From Stromatinia cepivora (lineage: Eukaryota; Ascomycota; Leotiomycetes; Helotiales; Sclerotiniaceae): a stretch of 64,000 bases of DNA. Positions 12,297 through 26,301 of this stretch are shown here, in pieces. The DNA lies in NCBI GenBank assembly GCA_014898415.1, contig RCTD01000008.1:744001-808000 (forward strand), in the 5' to 3' direction. Position numbers and translations under genes: made by a program. The notes under the pieces were generated by a model. That model saw only the letters and a program-made list of their open reading frames with translations. It did not search any database and was not told where the DNA came from. Within the stretch, counting starts at the first letter, position 1, and each line of letters begins with the position of its first letter.

Positions 12297-15200
12297 AAAA
12301 AACATGACACAAACTTTATCTACTTTACTTCATCATCTAAACATTGGCACGCTGAAGCGTTTCATCTCATTCCACTATTTCTCTAAGACTAAGTTTTCAC
12401 AGAACAGAATTTGAAAATTACTATCTAGATGTGGGGATTTTACTTTTGGGTATGGAGGTGTTCGGTGATGAGGATTTTACTGTTTGTTTGGGAGGTGAGG
12501 TTGGTGAGATATGGGTGAGATGATGATGATGATGCTGATGCTTTGTTTTTGGATAATGGTCAATGGTTGCTGTTTATTGCTTCTGGCTTATTGGGAGCTA
12601 TTGTGTTTGAGGATATAATATGATATAATATGATCGGATATTGGAGTAGGATTTGTAGATATAACATGATGAAGTTCAGATATATATATAAGATAGAGCT
12701 TTCCATTCTTTACTAACCTATCCAGAATCCAGACACCTTAACAAAAAAGCGCACGTCTTTTACGTATATTCTTCTCATCATTTCATCATATCTAAAAACA
12801 TGAAACAAGACTTACAATAAGATGTTTGGTAAAAGAAGAATTGAAAAGATACTTTTTTCTCTTTTTCGGAGATCGGTGTCGCTCTAATAATTAGGAGTTT
12901 TTTCAACATTGTTGATTTGGAATTATACTATGATAGTATAGTATGTATTTATGCTCGATATACGTATGTACTCTTGTGAGTGATATTGATGTGGTGTTAG
13001 TCATGATATCATTACTGCGTACGAATTGTAATACTGTTGGGATGCGTGTTTGATGGTGCATTATAGTATAATAAGTATACAGCAAACCTTTATGACTTTC
13101 ATTCAAACAAACCAGTGAAGACAAACAAAGAATCAGCCACCAAGACCGCAATCTCAATCATGATCAAATAAAAATCTCGAACATCAATATATTCTAGACT
13201 CTCGACGACACATTCCACAGATCAGAAGCATCGGGCTTTCAGAACTAGGGTATCGGGGTTGAGCAGGCCTTCGGGGCAGAGGGACCGACGGATAAAGAGT
13301 CAGACAGGGTTGTGAGGAGCATTGGTGGTGGATATATAGATTTTGGTCCCTAGAGAGTTGCGGACCAGGAGATTCGTACTTTGATGAATCGTGCGTGCAT
13401 TCTGATGTTCGCGAGCCAGAAGTAATATATGATATGTCTAGACCATGATTCACCCAAATAGTCCCTGTAACATAACTTTTTGGTAGCGTTCACGTGAAAA
13501 TCACTCCAATAAAGTCTTCCCCGTCCCACAGCACCCCTGAAGTAAATCAAAAACAATTTCTCCTATCATACCCCTATCATGCTGCTATCATACGATATCT
13601 CCTATCCAGCAGCATAATCCGAAAAGAAAACCCCAGGCCTCGACGCCACGTTTCCCATCCGGAAGCCACTCCGAAGCCACTTTGCGGAAAATCTCCATGT
13701 ACGTACTCACATCCCGTCTTATTTCATCTTACTCCCCTATTTACCCCAACAGGATTCGAGCCAAACAAAATTATTATATTACCTCGTCAGGACTCAGCAG
13801 CAACTCGCACAGAAAACTCTGGCACGGGGAACCACGCGCTCGACGATCCGGGGCAGCTAAGCATGCGGTGTGGTGAACGTGTATTCAGGGGGTGATCTGA
13901 TTTCTCTAGTGCTTCGCGAGCTTCGCTTGGATGATTTATCCATGAATTAAAGGATCGCTGTGGAGAGAGCAGCTTAGGCTTAGGCTTAGCGACTTTGAGC
14001 TATCATAATCGGGCTAGGGGTTGCGGAAGGGGTGTTGGTTGTAGCGATGATGTGTGAAGGGCGGACATGGTCTTACTTGAGATGATTATGCAGAGAGATG
14101 GGCGAAGGAGATAGTTTTCAGGGAACGGGGATTGTGGATGCTTCTTTCCGGTTATTTATGTAGAAGATAAGTTAGATTGTCGCGATTTGTGTGTGTGTGT
14201 GATGTTTGGTTGTATTGTACCTAGGGATAAATGTAGGTGAAGATGAAAATCATCTAATTCAAAATGCAGACGCAGGGACGCGCGCTTCGAATTGGTTCTA
14301 GATGTTCAGCCTTAGCTGCGCCCGTAAATATTTCTTCAATCGACTTATTCAGCTATGTTCCAAGCCTGCCGTGAGACGGACGATTCAGTTTGGTGGAACC
14401 GTTTGTCAGTGCCAGTGCTTGTGCTTACATCTCCCCAGCTTGCTTTGTGGCACAAACCAAAAAATCGACATTTAAGCTTGTTTCTTAGATATCATAAACT
14501 ATTATACCAAAATAGGCCAGACGAGCCATTTTCAGCCCCAAGCCCCGCGTTCTGTGCTTTGTTTGCAGCCAACAGAGGTTATCTGTGGGCTGTCAAAGAA
14601 GAAGAAAATTAGCTCTGAAAGTCGTCAACTATCACCTCTCTGAAGACGCCACCAATATTCATCATCCCGTTCCAACCGAAAAAGACGTCGAAGAATATCA
14701 AAAGAAAAGAAAAGAAGCCACAACGTTGCAATATTTTAACGTCTATGGGGAATTTTTGTCCGAGGTGGCTTCTGCCGAGATTTAGGGAATTGACTGCCGC
14801 CTGACCGTGAAGGTAGGATAATACGTATGAAGGTACAGTAAATACAAGAATCGACTCTTTTCTGATACGATCCTAACAGTTTTTCCAGGGAGACGATACC
14901 TCTCAACGAGCACACAGTGAATTTAGCGGATATAGAAGCTGGCTTCATAGATACGGGTGTCTGCATGTGACTTTGTAAGAATGGGGTGACTTTCGGCCTT
15001 AATGAACAAGCCATTCAGCTCGCTTGCAGATCAAACCCTTAGTATAACTGGAGCGCGAATATAAATGCGATACATCCATTCTGTGTGTCTATCGTCAAAG
15101 TGTTTCCAAATTTGTAGAGTACAATGAACTCGCTGGGCTGGAGCCTAGAAGGTTGATAAGCCTGGCGATGATAAATGCAAGAGATGAATAACGCAAGCAA

Positions 15201-18200
15201 AATTGTGAGACTGTTGACCCGATGAGGATAACTTACTTGATCGGAGGGGTAGATTGGCCCCCACTTGCGGATGCATACAGTGACCTACTACCGGCTTGTG
15301 GAACTCAAGTCTTTTATCTTACGTGCCAAAACGTGTTTTCAAGTTGGTGATGTGATTCGAGTTAGTCTGTTCTTGGGGACGAAGTCTTTTTAAGAACTTG
15401 AAATAGATTATGCTGGGTCCTGCAAATGACAGTCATTAACCAAAACCGGGAATGTCTACGAAGTGAATGGATCTGAAGTAGTCGAGTGTCTGATCACAGA
15501 CCTATAAAAACGTTGCTCCAAGCATGAGAATGGTAACTATAGCCCAATGATCGCTTCCAATATTCGATCCGTGAAACCTAAATCATGTATTCGCCATGGG
15601 TTGTTTCGGTAAGTATATCGGGAACGGGAAAAGTTGCGATATCATCGATGCATCCGATCTTTACCCCGATCCAATCTAGAAGATATGTTAAGGTTCTTAA
15701 GTTGATCCACCCTCCACAAAATCTCCGAATGGGAGTGACTCCACGAAAACGGCCATGATCAGTAGTTGGGAATAACTGGTTCGTCTTACTACTTATCGGA
15801 AAATGATGATTATCTTTGAAAAATCAATGTTCAGATGTATAGTAGAAATAGGGATAAAGATCCCCGAAAAAGCACAAAGTTTCATGGTTGGGTGCAATGA
15901 GCCTGAAGCCTTGAGCCTGAAGCCTGAAGCCTGAAGCGATGTCTTATAGTAGTTAGTCTTATAGGTCCAGGGCCCTAATAGAAAATAAATAATGTGGTAC
16001 CGCCCGCAAAAAGTGAAGGAAAATACTCTTCATAGCACCTGGACAGACATGATGGTTTTCATGGTGTCGGCCTTGTGGACCAAATAGGAATACAATGACT
16101 CGGTCGGCGGCTGCAGAGACAACTCAAAACAGGTGCAGCATAATGTGAATCAATTTCCGGGGTACGCTTCTTTCTTATGTTTCGAGACAAGGAACTTAAG
16201 AGCTGCGCACTATAAGACCATAAACTTGAAGATACTTGAAATGAATGTTTTCTTGCCAAATGGATTAAGTTTGTAAAAGTTCGGATGATGGCTGGATCCG
16301 GTGGCACTTTCGTCGTAAATCAATCAAATCACAGACACAATAAGATTCCTTACAGAATCTTCCAGTTGGGATGTGAAAGGCTTCTCCATGATTATAAAAG
16401 CCTGTTCTCAGAATATTCGTAACAAGTAGAGATACGCCTGTGCCCATCTTTGAGTTGGCGAAGTGGATTGTGAAGGATGAGCAGGCGTTAAAAGCAGGTT
16501 TTGACGGATTTTGACGGATGATCGACCCCCGCCTGTAAATGCTGCCTGTCCTCCGGAGTTCGATCCTAGATGGACATCAAGATCCAATATATGCAAATAA
16601 TATGCAGCCCGGATCTGTTGGGTGACCCCAATTCTCGCATTTCTTGGTAGCAGGAAAAGAAAGAGAGTTGATAGAGATAGAAGCCCCATGCTAGAGATTA
16701 GACTCTACCAACGATTCTTGAAGGTGTGATGAAAAGTTAGCGTCACGAAAAGTTGATTGTGAGAACATGCATTACATATTAATCAAGGGGCTAAAAAGTA
16801 AGTGCACTGTGCAAACGCGTATTGGTGGGAAACCTTGCCTATTCCGGATGCATGCATTCATTACTCCATCCAGTCGATGATTTGAGGAGTCCCTGACTCA
16901 GAGAAGTCTTTGCTCCTGAGTTGAATTGTTGAGTTCGCGAATCGTAACGTATAAGTCGTCAGCTCAATAGCTTTTGTTCTTGTTGAAAAATGAACACCCG
17001 TCAAATGTTACATGTTGGGGTAGCATTACATATAGCAGGCTATGCATATACCTATATATGTTTGCGACAATGCTTGAAGTAGTTCGTCCTTTTGCATATT
17101 ACTACTGGACGAGGAACTGACCGGTTATGCTTATTAGGTCATAGAGTCGAAGATCAACCTAGACAACGAACTGTATGAGTTCATGAATAGTAGCTTTTGA
17201 CGACCGCGGGGCAAGCTTAATCCATAGCCCCATGTGGCTATCAGCGATAATCCTTGGTTGAAAAGGACCGACCAAAGCTGCCACTTTCCTGGGGTCCTGG
17301 TAATGAGTATCGCTGGGATGCGAAGATCATCCTGCAAGGAGATAATTTTGACACCAATCATAATCCAATGATTAAACTCAATGCTCGATGACGATATACC
17401 CTCCGTTGGCAAGTTTAGCTCGAGATACACATGGGGAGTAAGCCTCATGACACCTTCGTCGTTCCAACATAGGTATAGGTTTGGTTATCGAAACATTGAT
17501 CTCTTAAGCTTAGATTCTGGAAAGGAGTATGGTTTTGGTGTGAGGTTTATTTAGTCTGTCCTCATGTATAGTCCAAGTAGGTAAAAGGGATGAACTTACC
17601 TTTCGTTTTCTTCAATGCATTTTCATTGAATTGCAAGGCAAAAATCCGTAGAGCCAGTGAAAATTCATGATTGATTAATTTAATCAATCTGCCAGGATAA
17701 CTGCTTGCAGAATCATCTCCGAAGATTCCCATAGGCACGAGCCACGATATCCTTATCACCTCGCATTTGCGCCGCGCCGCAGGGTAAGATGTGCGATGAC
17801 CATTAGCTTCAATGCTGCCTATAGAACAACTAACACATACTGTCCACTTGTACACAGTATTGTACACAGCACGGCGAAGATAGTTATTGGTGATTATGGC
17901 ATGAAAGACGGATAGTTACCTCACTGTGATACTTTTCACATTTCAGCCCGTTCATGCTTGTCGTTATTATTTAAGAGACGGTATGATACAAATTTTGCCT
18001 ACTTCGCATTGATCTGGAAGCGAGAAAGCCTCTTCGGGAGATCATCTGCCGCATTTTCGAAAATGCTTGTGGGCATCCGAAACATGACAAATCCGCAAGG
18101 CCACGGAGAATTGATCATGTTCTGTTCGACTGCTGTCTGATGCAGTGTAGGTAGTTGAATTAAACGCCCAACGTCCCTGAACTTGCCGAGTTTTCAATGG

Positions 18201-21200
18201 TGACTATACTCTATACTATAATACACGCGATCGTGCGAATTGATTTATATTGACCACATTTTACTAGATTCTTTTTTTATACTGGTATGACGCGAACAGA
18301 ACTTATTGGGCATGCTTTTTTCAGCCTCTGCAGTTGCTAGACTACTCCAGGTCTCTTCTCCAGGAGGGGGTAATGAAGGGGCTTCGCGGCGTTACGGTAG
18401 CACTTTAGCGTAGCTGTGTCTTCTAGACGAACATACAAAAACATGTGAAGGAAAAGAAAAATTACTGGCTAATTTCTATTTTCCAGTACCTTAACATGTC
18501 TTACGGTGTTTCCTCAATAGTATCGTGCTTATAAGCCTATGCATAGTAAATAAGATGCGGTCACACTACAGCTGAGCAATTGGATGTAGCAGAAGGTTAC
18601 CATGTATCTTCTGTCTTCTCCAACGGTCCAACCGGTCTGTCAGATATGGAGATACTTTTACCGATGGTGTGCGTACTAAGATCTGCATTATCCGAGGCAA
18701 GAGCGATCACTATGGTCACATTAATGGAGAACAGGGGCAGACGATGTCAAAGCTAAACCCAATATGTTGGCCATGGATATAACCGAACCTCGTGTTTGGC
18801 TAGGTTGTCTGGGTATATAGCGCTGCTTGTTAAGAACGAACTTACAGAGTAGAAGGGTTGGTACTAGGTAGGAACGAGCTATCGAGAGTTGAAAGCGGCA
18901 TTGACTGGGTTAAAATGTGGTGATGAAAAACTGTTATTGTGCCATTGTGTACAATGCCACAAGATTTCTCAGTGAGTCAGCGTACAGTAAAGTAGTTGAG
19001 GATATCCAGTAGATTATTTTCAGAGAGCCCCCCCATCTTCTTATTACGATATATGTACCACTCTAAAGTCTTATGCTCGAAAACCACAATGAAATTATTG
19101 TACGATGTCTTTCATTGGTACCACACCGTAGCTATACTCTGTACTTGTTGGCATGATGGGTAATTAAACATTATTTATAAATTGTTATTGATAAACCATC
19201 GATATGTCCCGACTTTTGCCTGATGACAATCATGGGCGAAAGGTTAGGGATTCTCAATGATTCTCATGAACCTAGAGTAGAGTAAACCTAGAGTGAACCT
19301 AAATTGAACCCAGATCATTCAGCCCAAAAAATATTCAGCTCCTTGAAACAAATATCTATCTAATTCCCAATGAAGCTTCAAGACCGAAATTTGTTTATAT
19401 TCATACGAAAGCACTGTAACAATTAATATATCTTTTTATTACTTGGTCAAAATGCTTCCCGACCAAAAATTTACCCAAGATTGCAGCACATCATTTTCGA
19501 ACTTCAAGCAACATCCCGTATCCCTTGCGCCGGGATGATCATGATCCAACGGCACTGTACATCTAATTTCTAGTATACAGAGTAGAGAAAAACATGGTCA
19601 ACACGGGCCGTAGTAATGAAAAGCGTGGGAAGAGTGTGGGCAAAGTGTGATTTGATGGTTGATTATTGACAGGAGCATTGAAGTCCCACAGAGGGTAGTA
19701 GAGACGGCACGGGTAACATTCTAGAATGTCTTTAAAATGGTAGCCTAGGCTCTTGAATAAAATTAAACAGCAACCTACCGATAAACACGAACAACACATC
19801 GCTTTCTCTTAGTAGACAATCATATTGATATTGCCCTCATACTATGTCAAACTTTCCCTCAACTCGTGCCTCAAAACCTAGAAACCTACCCTGCACACGA
19901 AGGAAATATGAACTGGCAACATCTAAAGTAAAATAGTGGCGATCACTTTTTCGGGGATAAAAAGAACAATGTTCTCTATTGTTGATAGATATTTGTTATA
20001 GAGATGAAACTCTATCCCTAAGCTAGACGGCCGTCCATGGTCATAATATCATCAGTATTGCAAAGATTATTTCTCTACCGGCACTTCATCACGCCGTGTA
20101 ACAAAAGATAATCTCACTGCGCTGGCCACAACATTATATTTCTTCAAGCCTCGACAGGCAACCTCGCTGTTTAGATGTTCTAGGTCCTGACGTTACCGTG
20201 GATAATTCATCAAATAATTTGGACTTGTCTCCATTCAAATGAGCGGAGGGGAAACCCTGTATCATATCATTCATCCAACCTTTATCACGGACCCCCCCCC
20301 CCATCCTCCAAGCGAGCACCGGCAGAGACAAGCAGCGGGCGATCGCTGGAACAACTGTAAGGGTATTAAAGAGCAAGGGAATGCCTTGAAGCCGCTCTTC
20401 CATAAAACCGTCCAATTTACTCCAAACCGACTTGCACTTTTACTGGTTACTTGCAACGCTTATTCGTCCCAAGAAAGGCGGATTGTGTCAGAATATCACC
20501 AGTGCACCAGCAAATTCAATTGATCCATCAACTGTAGCAGATTCCGCGAACAGACTCTTGAGTTATAGGTGGCATAATTCTTGTACGGTCACGACTTGTA
20601 ACTTCGAGATAAGTTGGGGAACTTGGAGAGCTTGTACTGTATAGATGTAAAACGCAGACTTTTTGAAAGCTAGTATGCATCTAAACCTACATGACCTAGG
20701 GAGATACAGAACACGAAAGTCATCCATCGCCTGAATTATTTCCATGGTAATTGCCAGAATAAGAGATACTGTGTTATATCACAGTGTGTACTGTACACAA
20801 TTATTAACAATATTTATACCTAGGTAGGCTCTAGATGTATTGTAGCTACAGTATACCTAATGTCTACCTGTTAAAACTTTGAAGGCTCAAGTCATACCCT
20901 GTACTCCACTATAATTCATCGTCAACCCTTCTAATGTAACTTTTCAAGGCTTAAAAATCTCCAATCTCCAAAAGAGCATTGTGCTGCTAATTTGCCGATA
21001 TAGCACTGAAAGAAGGATTCATACCAGTAGATCCCAACTTGGACTCACGGTTTGCGCGTCACTCGTCTCATATCCTTTTCTTAGCAAGCTGTCAAAAAAC
21101 CCTAATCCCAAGAAGTGACAGGCAGGGTCACCCTTCAAAACCTGAAAATTATGTCGAAAGAAGGATCCACGACATCTGAAATGGGTTATGCTCCGAGGCA

Positions 21201-21865
21201 TGCCTGCCCGTATTAAACAAGCATCTTTACCCTAGCCAATCCCCTCCACTAGCGGGTGCATAAGGAAAGTAACGGTCATTGCAGGCATGAGACCCCCTGG
21301 ACCCACCCTGGACAATCCTAGAAATTCATCCACAGCAGTGCCTGCACGTCCACATCGAGCACGCAGTACCGGCCGAGCAATACCAAAAGGCGGCGAAAAT
21401 CCCGTAGTCCAATATGAAGCCAGACGGTCGTCCGGATCATCCCATCCATCGAGTATTATTATTTGTGCCAAGTTTGGGGCATCTGAAGTCACAGTCCCGG
21501 AAAGTAGACCCACCCAATTTGTGACAGCAAGTGTTACTCTGGTATCCTACCAGGATCTCTTTAACCAGGATCTCTTTGGTGGATTCGCGCTGATCGCCCA
21601 CACCCACTGTCTTCGGGAGATCTGATATTAATATCTATCGATCCCTCTCGCCATTCGAAATTCTTGTATTCGCAGGCGTATCTTGAAAGCAATAGGTTCA
21701 GCCAGTTTATATATATCATCGGTCCAGTGGAACATACGGAAGACCTCGAAGTAATAATCTAATCAACATCCTACATCTTCTTACTCATCAACTTCTATTC
21801 GACCTTTACAACATCCGACGGTGGACATCTTGGATCTAGATCTACTTCGTATTTCGTATCGGGTT
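12297..21865. other. Gene-poor region upstream of the FlbC-like gene
   Basis: About 9.6 kb without a supported gene. Open frames are all short (under about 115 codons), several start at GTG or TTG, and none shows a known domain. Frames on the minus strand at 16059-16689 and 17134-17867 are the densest cluster, but I cannot join them into one protein. A GCCTGAA repeat lies near 15900 and a 14-base direct repeat (AGGATCTCTTT core) near 21550. The final 300-600 bases must include the FlbC-like promoter and leader. Confidence 0.5.
15898..15938. repeat. Short GCCTGAA tandem array
   Basis: Four or five copies of the heptamer GCCTGAA/AGCCTGA, one interrupted by GCCTTGA, lie head to tail in otherwise unannotated DNA. 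Confidence 0.8.
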
Positions 21866-23006
21866 ATGAATCTCTCTAGTCTCTTCCACGAACGAAGAAA
21901 TTATCAACAACATTTCTCTCAATATAACAACGTACCAAAAGTAATGGCTTCACCATTGGTTTCCAATCCTTATAGTACCCAGGCTATGACTCAACATTCT
22001 CCCTATACATACGTTAACGCACCTCAACCACCGCCATCGCCACCTGTGGACGAAACTTCAAAATGTTCCCTACCATCCATTTCAAGTCTATTAGGTTTGG
22101 CCGATGGATCAAGTCCTACAGAGCAAACTCAGCAGCAGTCATCACCACAACAAGGTTAGTACTCTCAGATCCTCCATTATATTTCAAATGATTGATTTTC
22201 TTCCTCAGCTGCTTTGAAGGAAGAATACAGACCTGAATCTGGACACCAGTACGGTCCTTCCCCATCAATGAGCTCACGAGGTGCTCTTCCACCCACACCT
22301 CCAATGCAATCTGACGGCGGCTTTGACGGCAGACAATCTCCATCTCAAGCATCTACTTCATCATATTCAGTAGTCTCAGCACCAAGTTACTACTTCAATC
22401 CTTCCCAGATCTCGGCCATCAACAATATGGAGCCTCACGCGCAACGCCAGCCAATCCCAGCTGTTACTAGAAGGGTCTCAATGCCAGTGGCTTCAATGCA
22501 GTATACTCATTCACCATTCAATGGTTCATATACTATGTCTCCAGGAGCCCAGTCTTTGAGCTCCTACTACCCGAGTCCAATACAAACACAGTCTCCCCAG
22601 GTTGCTGGACTATATTATCAAAGACCACTTCCACAGGTATGTTTATATCTTGATTATCAACCGAGCAACAGTGTGACTAATAACTCAATAGCAATTTCCT
22701 CCACCAATGATGCCAGTGTCTGTGACTCTGACTCCATCCTCTGGTGCTAATCCATGGCAACACCATCACTACATCTCGCCTTCATCTGCAGCATCATTCC
22801 CTCAATCACAAGATAGATACATCTGTCAAACTTGCAATAAAGCTTTCTCGAGACCGTCGAGTCTTCGAATTCACAGCCACTCACATACTGGCGAGAAACC
22901 CTTCAAGTGTCCCCATCAAAATTGCGGAAAGGCCTTCAGTGTTAGGAGCAACATGAAGAGGCATGAGCGAGGGTGCCACAGTTTCGAAAGTGTATCTATG
23001 GTCTGA
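21866..23006 (+). CDS. flbC: C2H2 zinc-finger regulator, FlbC-like
   Basis: FlbC-type factors activate asexual development in filamentous ascomycetes. Exons are 21866-22154, 22209-22636 and 22692-23006, giving 343 residues; both introns (54 and 55 bp) have canonical GT-AG edges. The long N-terminal part is rich in P, S, Q and Y and contains the short motif LPSISSLLGLADG. Two C2H2 fingers close the protein. The first is C-x2-C-x12-H-x3-H (ICQTCNKAFSRPSSL); the second is C-x4-C-x12-H-x4-H (CPHQNCGKAFSVRSNMKRH). Only a short SFESVSMV tail follows. Length and finger position fit the FlbC family as I recall it, so the symbol is a family inference. The start is uncertain: ATG 21944 (MASPLVSN) has a stronger context and is a serious alternative. 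The gene is isolated, with 10.7 kb upstream and 8.1 kb downstream lacking confident genes. Confidence 0.78.
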
Positions 23007-26000
23007 GCATTGTCGTCTTAGTGGTTCGAATAGCCATGATGGATGATAATTTCACTCGTCAATAATGTATAACTAGCTGGGTATTGTGTGGGATGGCTTT
23101 CCTTACTCACGATACCCGTCCTTTGGTCTATAGTTCTTATTCTTGGGAGGATCTGTATATTTATGAGAGGCGTTTAGAAACACTGGGGGTTGGATAATAT
23201 CTGCGGTCCGCATTTACAGGGGCGTTAATGGCTATTAGTTCCTCGGAGGCTACGAGAGAACGGATTTACTATGTGAAGACAAAGTTGAGACAAAGGGACC
23301 GTAAGGTCGCGAGTTGGCTCTGGGAAAAAACAAAAGAATGGGATGAAGAATATTATGAAGAGATGCTTGCAGGTCCATCGCCATTCTCTAGAGAATAGAC
23401 AAATGATAGTGTAAAAGTAATGGAATCAATTCAAAAGCGACACCTTCAAGGGGCACAGAAACAACCCTCATTCTTCTATCTTGAGTACCCACTGCTATTC
23501 AAAGAGTTTCATATTTATTCGAAAGTCAACACTTTAATTTTCAAGTTCTTGCAAGGGTCCGAAGAATAGGTTAACGAAGTTCCATGAACTACCTTTATTT
23601 CATACCATAATTTCTGAATCTATTTTGCTTTCAATCACAGCTTGAGGAAAACATCGCCCACATTCCCATTCACGAACACTTACAAAAAACAATTTCTACA
23701 AGACACTGCCGCACATGCTACACGCAACATCTGGCGTTCAAGCCCTTCACAAACACTCCCTAAAGTGGTTTACATTGTCTCCACTTCCATTCCCTCCACA
23801 AGAAAAAAAACTCAGATAATATGGAGAAAAATCAAAACAGGAGCACCAGACCACCTTCCTCTCCACTCTTCTAACCTTGCGAGCAACGTTGCTCTGGAAC
23901 CTGAACCTAGACTTGTATCCACAGTAGACGTCAAGGACCCATCGTGCAAGAAGATCTCCTGCATCTTGGGACTATCCGCCCAATATCAACGGTGGCTATG
24001 GTCATCAATCAATCTGCACCGTTACGGAAATCACTTGACCACTTCTATATACTTTTTTCTGTCGCCAGGGTGCCTCCTTTTCCTTTTGTCTTTGTGTATG
24101 TCCACGGTAGTATTGATGTGGTTATAAAAGTATAGCCAAGTAAAGTTATTTGCGCAGCACAAATTTCGGATCAGCAATCATATATTAGATACTACACCCA
24201 CGAGTCATTTGTCGCCGAAGACTTCGCGGAGCCCTTGAGCTAACACCATGAACAAGATTTACAGATATGTACTCTGGGTGATGATCTACGGTTTGGGAGA
24301 ACTTTAGATCGATAGATTACCATTAGTGCTTGGTTGTGTAAATGAGAGAGTCCACAGTAGTGCTGCAAAAAGAGTTTCGACGCAAGTGAGGGGAACCTGG
24401 GAAGCAAATAAAGTTCCACAACCTGCAAAAACATTGTGGTGCAGTTCTAACTTTGTCACTGAGTGTACAGCCGAGCTGTTAGCCCAACTTGGACATGAAC
24501 TTGATTCTGCAACTGCAGATGGCACGAGAGTGACGAAATCTGAGACCGGAAAAAAAGAGCAGACGCAGGATATAAATAATCTGCTCCAGTTTGCGTTCCC
24601 GCTCCACCGCCAGGAAGTAAACAAGCGAGAGTGTACAACAAATTACAAGCACTCACTTACCGAAAAATGTAGCACTTTCCGCCGTTTCCGAACACAATAT
24701 CAATTACACACCTTTACTTTAATTTGACCGCAGCGAAACCAAGCTTTATTTCAACAAGCCCTGTCCTTCCCATTCTACAGCTCGCAGGCGCTACAAACAC
24801 ACTACAGCGAAATTTCAAATTATTACACACAACTAACTTCATCACCAACTTTCTGAATCCACTGGCAACCCTCGCAATTCAAGGAAGCCCCCGCAATCCA
24901 CTTCTACATAACATTTTGATTACTTATCTCCTATCTGCCCAATCCCTTGCCAGAAGCCCTGTGAGACCTCTCGGGTATTTTCAATGTGGTACGACGCGAG
25001 ATGTCTCCACTAGAGGTCGTGTCAAGTTCGTGTCAAGCGATGGAACTTCTCCAGTGGTTGGCACTGACAATTGACCTTTTAAGATTCTCTCCATCGACGC
25101 CCGTAATCCTCATCCCTAGTCACCTACCCAAATCCAGACACCATGCCTCCGTATCGGCAATAAAGGCTCTCAGATATAACCCAATTCATCACTCGTTCCC
25201 GGTTCTAGCATAATCCAAATATCATCGTTCCAGAAGGGGGATACACCGGAACTTCTTCAGCAGTGACATGCGTCGGAGATTTGCTATGCCACGCAATATA
25301 TTTATCGGATCCATCTTTTGTACTCTAGAAGATGTGCGATCCTTCCATAACTCCTATTTCTGCTGGCAAGTTGTATAAAAAGAACGTTATTGAAAGGTAC
25401 TATGGGTGGGGACTAAGGGTCCAACCACCGCCAAGCACACTGATATTCATCTAAGCCCTACAACATGTCTGAAATTATCATTACACGCACGGAGTATATG
25501 CCTAAAATTTGATATTGTATAATTTGTATGACATCGAATATCATCGTAAATTAAAAGTCCAGGAAGCACTTACCAAAACAATTCGACGTGTTGCAGGCAT
25601 CATGGGAGAGGAAACGGAAACGCTAATTTTACCACGTGGAATTTATGGGTAAGTGAGTATTGCGGAAATTTGTTAATGGTATAACAGGAGAATTAAGATA
25701 GTAGCAATGGCGGCAATTAGACATTTTTAATGTAAATCCAGTCACCGCCATTAGAACCCACTACACGCCAGTACACGAGTACAGGCCCTAACGAACGTTA
25801 CCTGTCTGTCGTGGTGGTATATGTTTCAGAACCCGCGCAAAAGCCTAAGATCGGCACTCTGGGCACTGAACTCGTAAGACAAGCGTCCTGCACGCAAAAC
25901 GGTGAGGAAAAATAGACATGACAACATAAAACAACGAGGAGGACCCGGTATCGTTGTCTACTCTGTAGATACTTGATCCTGGTTTTTGTCGGTGCATTTC
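23007..26000. other. Gene-poor region downstream of the FlbC-like gene, first part
   Basis: The first few hundred bases are probably 3' UTR and terminator. The frames at 23642 (TTG) and 24326 (GTG) lack ATG starts and known domains, and the opposite strand is equally open there. No gene or RNA is supported. Confidence 0.45.
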
Positions 26001-26301
26001 CTCGTGCGGTCAGAAAGTATAGAACACTTTCCTATATAGGTTTAGAAAAGTGGAGAGAAATAGAGTAAATTGATCGAAGAAATCAAATACTTTTTACTAA
26101 TTCCATTTTTTAAATAGATAATCAATATAAAAAATTGTCGAAAATCTATTAAAATATTCATTTATATTCGCTTCATTTTATTAACTTTGCTGTATCGTAT
26201 AAAGATCAATAAAAGCTATACCCTTTCAGAACCTAGAAGATTCTTCCCTGTGTTAGTTAAACCTTTATAGGAAAGTGTTTTATACTTTCTGGCCGCACGA
26301 G
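26001..26301. mobile_element. MITE-like element with 44-bp terminal inverted repeats
   Basis: The left arm (26001-26044) begins CTCGTGCGGTCAGAAAGTAT. The right arm (26258-26301) is its reverse complement with three mismatches in 44. Two mismatches are transitions (T/C and G/A) and one is T/A. The 213-base interior is very AT-rich and has no coding capacity, which is typical of a non-autonomous DNA transposon relic. I see no target-site duplication at the edges: the flanks are TGCATTTC on the left and TAACTTGCA on the right. Superfamily is therefore unassigned. A long hairpin of other origin is the alternative. Confidence 0.75.

Noticed and set aside
13741..13770. Possible tRNA T-loop (GGATTCGAGCC)
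   Set aside because: No complementary stem around it and no A-box or acceptor stem at the right distance on either strand.
13494..13895. 133-codon plus-strand frame
   Set aside because: Starts at GTG in gene-poor DNA with no motif.
13974..13990. Telomere-like TTAGGC repeats
   Set aside because: Fewer than three units and not the fungal TTAGGG motif; too short to mean an interstitial telomere.
21287..21625. 112-codon ATG frame just upstream of the FlbC-like gene
   Set aside because: The opposite strand is equally open, no domain is seen, and it does not splice into the downstream gene. It may lie in the promoter or 5' leader.
24326..24727. 133-codon plus-strand frame
   Set aside because: Starts at GTG, has no domain, and overlaps equally open minus-strand frames.
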